A stretch of 64,000 bases of DNA, from assembly GCF_050942215.1 (NCBI RefSeq), contig NZ_CP192056.1, positions 868,001-932,000 of the forward strand. The letters are read 5' to 3'. The translations under genes were made by a program, and so were the position numbers. Numbering within the stretch: position 1 is the first letter of the stretch; every line of letters starts with the position of its first letter. The notes beneath the pieces are model-generated. The model saw nothing but the letters and a program-made list of their open reading frames with translations, searched no databases and was not told the origin of the DNA. Below, piece by piece: positions 60,560 to 64,000 of this stretch. The DNA comes from Sphaerimonospora sp050942215. Lineage in GTDB: Bacteria > Actinomycetota > Actinomycetes > Streptosporangiales > Streptosporangiaceae.

Positions 60560-60991
60560 ATGCCTCCAAAGAAGAAGGTCGCGGCGTTGGTGAAGGTCCA
60601 GCTTCCCGCTGGACAGGCCACGCCCGCGCCGCCGGTCGGTACCGCGCTCGGTCCGCACGGCGTCAACATCATGGATTTCGTCAAGCAGTACAACGCCGCC
60701 ACGGAATCCCAGCGGGGCAACATCATCCCCGTCGAGATCACGATCTACGAAGACCGTACGTTCACCTTCGTCACGAAGACGCCCCCGGCGCCTGAGCTGA
60801 TCAAGAAGGCGGCCGGTGTGCAGAAGGGCAGCGCGAGCCCGCACAAGGAGAAGGTGGGCAAGCTCACCCGCGAGCAGCTTCGCCAGATCGCCGAGACGAA
60901 GATGAAGGACCTCAACGCCAACGACGTCGAGGCCGCCGAGAAGATCATCGCCGGCACCGCCCGCTCCATGGGTGTCACGATCGCCGACTAG
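60560..60991 (+). CDS. rplK: 50S ribosomal protein L11
   Basis: 143-aa L11. KVKVQLPAGQATPAPPVGTALGPHG-type start (here VKVQLPAGQATPAPPVG), NIMDFVKQYNAAT, and C-terminal TARSMGVTIAD. Component of the GTPase-associated centre and the site of thiostrepton action. ATG after GGAGAAGGA. rplA follows. Confidence 0.98.
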   Translation: MPPKKKVAALVKVQLPAGQATPAPPVGTALGPHGVNIMDFVKQYNAATESQRGNIIPVEITIYEDRTFTFVTKTPPAPELIKKAAGVQKGSASPHKEKVGKLTREQLRQIAETKMKDLNANDVEAAEKIIAGTARSMGVTIAD

Positions 60992-61114
60992 GGAGTGCCC
61001 GGCACGCCCCGGCGCCGGTCGGCATAGGCCGACACCCGTGGGCGAACCGAGCGAACCGAGCACTGTGGCAGGGCCTGCGCCGGCCCGGACCACGAACTCC
61101 ATGAGGAGCATCAA

Positions 61115-61828
61115 GTGAAGCGCAGCAAGAGCTGGAAGAACGCGGCGACCCAGATCGACCGCGAGAACCTGTACAGCCCGCTGGAGGGCGCCAGGCTGGC
61201 CAAGCAGACGGCCACCACCAAGTTCGACGCTACCGTCGAGGTCGCCCTGCGCCTGGGTGTCGACCCGCGCAAGGCGGACCAGATGGTCCGCGGCACCGTC
61301 AACCTCCCGCACGGCACCGGCAAGACCGCCCGGGTCCTGGTCTTCGCGACCGGTGCCCGTGCCGAGGAGGCCCGCGCCGCCGGCGCCGACATCGTCGGCG
61401 CGGATGAGCTCATCGACGAGGTGTCCAAGGGCCGTCTCGACTTCGACGCGGTCGTGGCGACTCCGGACCTGATGGGCAAGGTCGGCCGTCTGGGCCGCGT
61501 GCTCGGTCCGCGTGGTCTCATGCCCAACCCGAAGACCGGTACGGTCACTCCCGACGTGGTCAAGGCCGTCACCGACATCAAGGGCGGAAAGATCGAGTTC
61601 CGGGTCGACCGGCACGCTAACCTGCACTTCATCATCGGCAAGGCGTCCTTCACCGAGCGTCAGCTCGTGGAGAACTACGCCGCCGCCCTCGACGAGGTGC
61701 TGCGTCTCAAGCCGTCGGCGGCCAAGGGCCGTTACCTCAAGAAGGTCAGCTTCAGCACGTCCATGGGTCCGGGCATTCCGGTCGACCCGAACGCGACGCG
61801 TGAGGTGAACGCCGAAGCCCAGGCCTGA
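61115..61828 (+). CDS. rplA: 50S ribosomal protein L1
   Basis: 237-aa L1: SPLEGARLAKQTATTKFDATVEVALRLGVDPRKADQ, HGTGKTARVLVFA, and the L1 signature GRVLGPRGLMPNPKTGTVT. GTG start with GAGGAG upstream. The 123 bases between rplK and rplA are longer than usual and may carry L1 autoregulation. A strong hairpin follows the gene. Confidence 0.98.
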   Translation: MKRSKSWKNAATQIDRENLYSPLEGARLAKQTATTKFDATVEVALRLGVDPRKADQMVRGTVNLPHGTGKTARVLVFATGARAEEARAAGADIVGADELIDEVSKGRLDFDAVVATPDLMGKVGRLGRVLGPRGLMPNPKTGTVTPDVVKAVTDIKGGKIEFRVDRHANLHFIIGKASFTERQLVENYAAALDEVLRLKPSAAKGRYLKKVSFSTSMGPGIPVDPNATREVNAEAQA

Positions 61829-61853
61829 TCCTCAAAGGGCCGTTCGAATTTTT

Positions 61854-61893
61854 CGACTGAACCCCTGCCCGTCTTCGGGTGGGGGTTCAGTCG
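61854..61893 (+). terminator. Hairpin terminator after rplA
   Basis: 18-bp stem with two G-T pairs (arms 61854-61871 and 61876-61893), loop TCTT, then TGTTT. It ends the secE-nusG-rplK-rplA transcript. Confidence 0.88.
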
Positions 61894-62089
61894 TGTTTAC
61901 GCGTGATGTTCATCACCGCCGCTTCTCCCGATTCGGGTTGATCGATACGAGTCCGGCCTGGCCGTACGAGCAGGGAAGACGTGCGGAAACCATGCACGCT
62001 TCGTGTGATTTCCAGCGGATCGCCGCATTCGGTTCCCCGGCCGAATAGGGTCAAGGGTAAGTAAAACGGGGAACAGAAGGGATGCAAAG

Positions 62090-62920
62090 ATGCGCCGACT
62101 TCTGGTGGCCGCTTGTGCGGCGGCCGCGATCACGGTCGCGGGGTGTGGCACGACCGCCACGCCGACGCTGGAGAACACCGAGCTGTCGGCCGCCGCGGTG
62201 CTGACGCAGAGCGCGAAGAAGGCCGATGAGGTCACCTCCTACGCCGCCGACATCGTCATGGACATCACGGCCGGTGCGCAGGGCAAGGGGAACATCCAGG
62301 GGACGATGCTCTACCAGAAGACCCCTGAGCTCGCCACCGACGTAACGCTCAGCAAGGTGTCCTTCGGCGGGCAGGACCTTCCCGGGGGCATGCGCGTGAT
62401 CCTCACGGGTGACGTGATGTACATGAAGATGGACATGCTGAAGACCCTCACCGGCTCCACCAAGCCCTGGGTCAAGCTGGACCTCAAGCAGCTCGGCTCC
62501 TCCGCCGGGATCAACGTCGACCAGCTTCTCGGGCAGTCCAAGCAGATAGACCTCGAGACCAGCATCAAGATGCTCACGGCGTCCAAGGACGTCAAGGAGG
62601 TCGGTGCGGAGCAGGTCGGGGGCGTGGACACGACGCACTACGCGGGCACGTTCCCGATCGAAGAGGCGATCAGGCAACTGCCGGCGGAGGCCCAGCAGAA
62701 CATGAAGGGCCAGATTCCGGCCGAGATGAAGGACATGAAGTTCGACGCCTGGATCGACGGCGACGGCCTGCCCCGCAAGGTGCAGCTCGGCGGGAAGCAG
62801 GCGGAGGGCGAGTTCGCCGCCACGATGATGTTCAAGAACTTCAACGAGCCCGTCGAGATCAAGGCGCCGCCGGCCGATCAGGTGGGCGAGCTGCCGCAGA
62901 ACGCTCTGACGGGCAGCTGA
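62090..62920 (+). CDS. LppX/LprAFG-like lipoprotein
   Basis: 276-aa exported lipoprotein. Signal MRRLLVAACAAAAITVAGC with lipobox TVAGC (Cys19). The mature part is a half-barrel of the LppX_LprAFG type (long beta strands such as MLYQKTPELATDVTLSKVSF and VILTGDVMYMKMDML), which binds lipids on the outer face of the membrane. It sits between rplA and rplJ, with its own terminator to the left. ATG 62090. Confidence 0.82.
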   Translation: MRRLLVAACAAAAITVAGCGTTATPTLENTELSAAAVLTQSAKKADEVTSYAADIVMDITAGAQGKGNIQGTMLYQKTPELATDVTLSKVSFGGQDLPGGMRVILTGDVMYMKMDMLKTLTGSTKPWVKLDLKQLGSSAGINVDQLLGQSKQIDLETSIKMLTASKDVKEVGAEQVGGVDTTHYAGTFPIEEAIRQLPAEAQQNMKGQIPAEMKDMKFDAWIDGDGLPRKVQLGGKQAEGEFAATMMFKNFNEPVEIKAPPADQVGELPQNALTGS

Positions 62921-62934
62921 TTTGGCGTCCTGAA

Positions 62935-63142
62935 GGTTGACACGTATTCTGTCTTCTGCCGAAGACCGCCGGTCGTCGTCGGGCTCGCAGCCCGGCGGCC
63001 GAAGGGTCCACGTGAGTGGACGGCCCGCGTAGGTGTATGAAGATGCTTGGGACGTGTCGCGTCCATCCAAGCCCCGTGCGCCTACGCCGGGGCTTGTCCG
63101 TTTTTGTGGGCCTTTGCCGGTGGCACATCTGGAAGGAGGCCC
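62935..63142 (+). promoter_or_regulatory. L10-type ribosomal protein leader with attenuator hairpin
   Basis: The gap before rplJ has the paired G/C-rich segments of an L10 leader (around 62955-63040). Near its end is a 9-bp perfect stem CAAGCCCCG (63068-63076) / CGGGGCTTG (63088-63096) followed by T5 (63101-63105), a terminator-like or attenuator hairpin. In other bacteria L10(L12)4 binds this leader and represses rplJL. The exact fold is not computed here. Confidence 0.7.
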
Positions 63143-63667
63143 ATGGCGAAGGCAGACAAGAGCGGTGCGATCGCCGAGCTCGAGAATGAGTTCGAGAGCT
63201 CCAGCGCCGCCGTTCTGACCGAGTACCGCGGTCTCACCGTCGCCCAGCTCAAGGAGCTGCGCGTTTCGCTCGGTGGGAATGCGAAGTTCGCCGTGGCGAA
63301 GAACACGCTTACCAAGATCGCGGCGAACAACGCCGGGATCACCGTCCTGGACGAGCTGTTCCAGGGCCCGACCGCCATCGCCTTCGTGAAGGGCGACGTG
63401 GTCGAGGCGGCCAAGGGTCTGCGTGATTTCGCCAAGGCCAACCCCCTCCTGGTGATCAAGGGGGGTGTCGTCGACGGCAAGTCGATGACGCCGACCGAGA
63501 TCACGAAGCTTGCCGACCTCGAGTCCCGTGAGGTGCTCCTCGCGAAGCTGGCCGGTGCGCTGAAGGCCAAGCAGTCCCAGGCTGCCGCCACCTTCGCCGC
63601 GCTGCCCACCAACATGGCTCGACTGGCCGAGGCTCTGCGCGCCAAGCGCGAAGAGGCCGGCGAGTAA
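63143..63667 (+). CDS. rplJ: 50S ribosomal protein L10
   Basis: 174-aa L10. MAKADKSGAIAELENEF start, VLTEYRGLTVAQLKELR, KFAVAKNTLTKIAA, GPTAIAFVKGD, and the C-terminal helix that binds L7/L12 (NMARLAEALRAKREE). ATG with GGAAGGAGG. Forms the stalk base. Controlled by the leader before it. Confidence 0.98.
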   Translation: MAKADKSGAIAELENEFESSSAAVLTEYRGLTVAQLKELRVSLGGNAKFAVAKNTLTKIAANNAGITVLDELFQGPTAIAFVKGDVVEAAKGLRDFAKANPLLVIKGGVVDGKSMTPTEITKLADLESREVLLAKLAGALKAKQSQAAATFAALPTNMARLAEALRAKREEAGE

Positions 63668-63748
63668 GGTCCGCGCAGGCGGCGGGGGGAAGCGCGCACC
63701 GCGGTCCCTTTACACGTTTTTCGCTAGATCCACGAGAGGAACACCATC

Positions 63749-64000
63749 ATGGCGAAGCTCAGCACGGAGGAGCTGCTCGACTCTTTCAAGGAGATGACCC
63801 TCCTTGAGCTGTCCGAGTTCGTGAAGGTCTTCGAGGAGACCTTCGATGTCAAGGCCGCTGCTCCGGTCGCCGTCGCCGCCGCCCCCGCGGCCGGTGGCGG
63901 TGCCGCCGCCGAGGAGGCCGAGGAGCAGGACGAGTTCGAGGTCGTCCTCGAGGCGGCCGGCGACAAGAAGATCCAGGTCATCAAGGAGATCCGCGCCCTG
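63749..64000 (+). CDS. rplL: 50S ribosomal protein L7/L12 (partial, cut by window end)
   Basis: First 84 codons of L7/L12. N-terminal dimer domain MAKLSTEELLDSFKEMTLLEL, Ala/Gly-rich hinge, then start of the C-terminal domain DEFEVVLEAAGDKKIQVIKE. Runs off the window. ATG after GAGAGGAA. Confidence 0.98.
   Translation, partial: MAKLSTEELLDSFKEMTLLELSEFVKVFEETFDVKAAAPVAVAAAPAAGGGAAAEEAEEQDEFEVVLEAAGDKKIQVIKEIRAL

Overview
The window is high-GC actinobacterial chromosome. Gene content and order (carD-ispF-cysS-rlmB, then aspC-tRNA-Trp-secE-nusG-rplK-rplA and rplJ-rplL), frequent GTG/TTG starts, a SpoIIE-type regulator, class F sortases, a DUF2637 protein and an IdeR/DtxR regulator fit a filamentous actinomycete. 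My best guess is order Streptosporangiales (Nonomuraea/Streptosporangium/Actinomadura-like), but the genus cannot be read from the sequence alone.

Layout. 0.2-6.8 kb: conserved core (carD, ispF, cysS, rlmB, tRNA-Thr) with a membrane stress protein, a DUF2637 protein and a PPOX flavin/F420 enzyme. 6.8-12.6 kb: a decayed accessory zone beside tRNA-Thr. It holds an inactivated IS256-type element with a passenger gene, an MFS gene whose 3' end lies inside the IS, a VOC protein, a DUF4265 gene with at least three frameshifts, and other gene debris. 12.6-25.7 kb: a bacterial eRF1-like protein, a lipoprotein, DoxX, an FAD oxidoreductase, a flavin monooxygenase/TetR pair with a tandem palindromic operator, a cysteine desulfurase-like enzyme, GNAT, and an ABC-transporter operon beside a secreted Cys/Trp-rich peptide. 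26.5-34.1 kb: a GT2 glycosyltransferase, an inverted 53-bp repeat array, a Nur-like box and an ECF Ni/Co transporter (cbiMQO), STAS, SDR, crotonase and rhomboid genes. 34.2-42.8 kb: serC, citrate synthase, pdxH, ideR-like, a PAS-GAF-SpoIIE-HATPase protein, a second 53-bp repeat array and an acyl-CoA dehydrogenase. 43.0-47.6 kb: two tandem modules of surface protein plus class F sortase. 47.6-54.2 kb: thiolase, a large acyl-CoA dehydrogenase, a methyltransferase and an ECF sigma/anti-sigma pair. 54.4-57.7 kb: an unusual group of HIT-like, alpha/alpha-toroid membrane protein, methyltransferase and MazG-like genes. 57.8-64.0 kb: aspC, tRNA-Trp, secE, nusG, and L11, L1, L10 and L7/L12 with an L10-type leader; a lipoprotein gene lies between L1 and L10.

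How genes work together. The secE-nusG-ribosomal block is export and translation core. cbiM-cbiQ-cbiO overlap and form one transporter; the TTGCAA-N5-TTGCAA box in front suggests nickel-responsive control. Each sortase follows a surface protein ending in the same motif (T-P-x-G-G-x-x-T-G) before its membrane anchor, so each probably anchors its neighbour. The most unusual features are the 53-bp repeat arrays (six units as three plus three inverted in one place, three direct units in another), the sortase modules, and the HIT/toroid/methyltransferase/MazG group.
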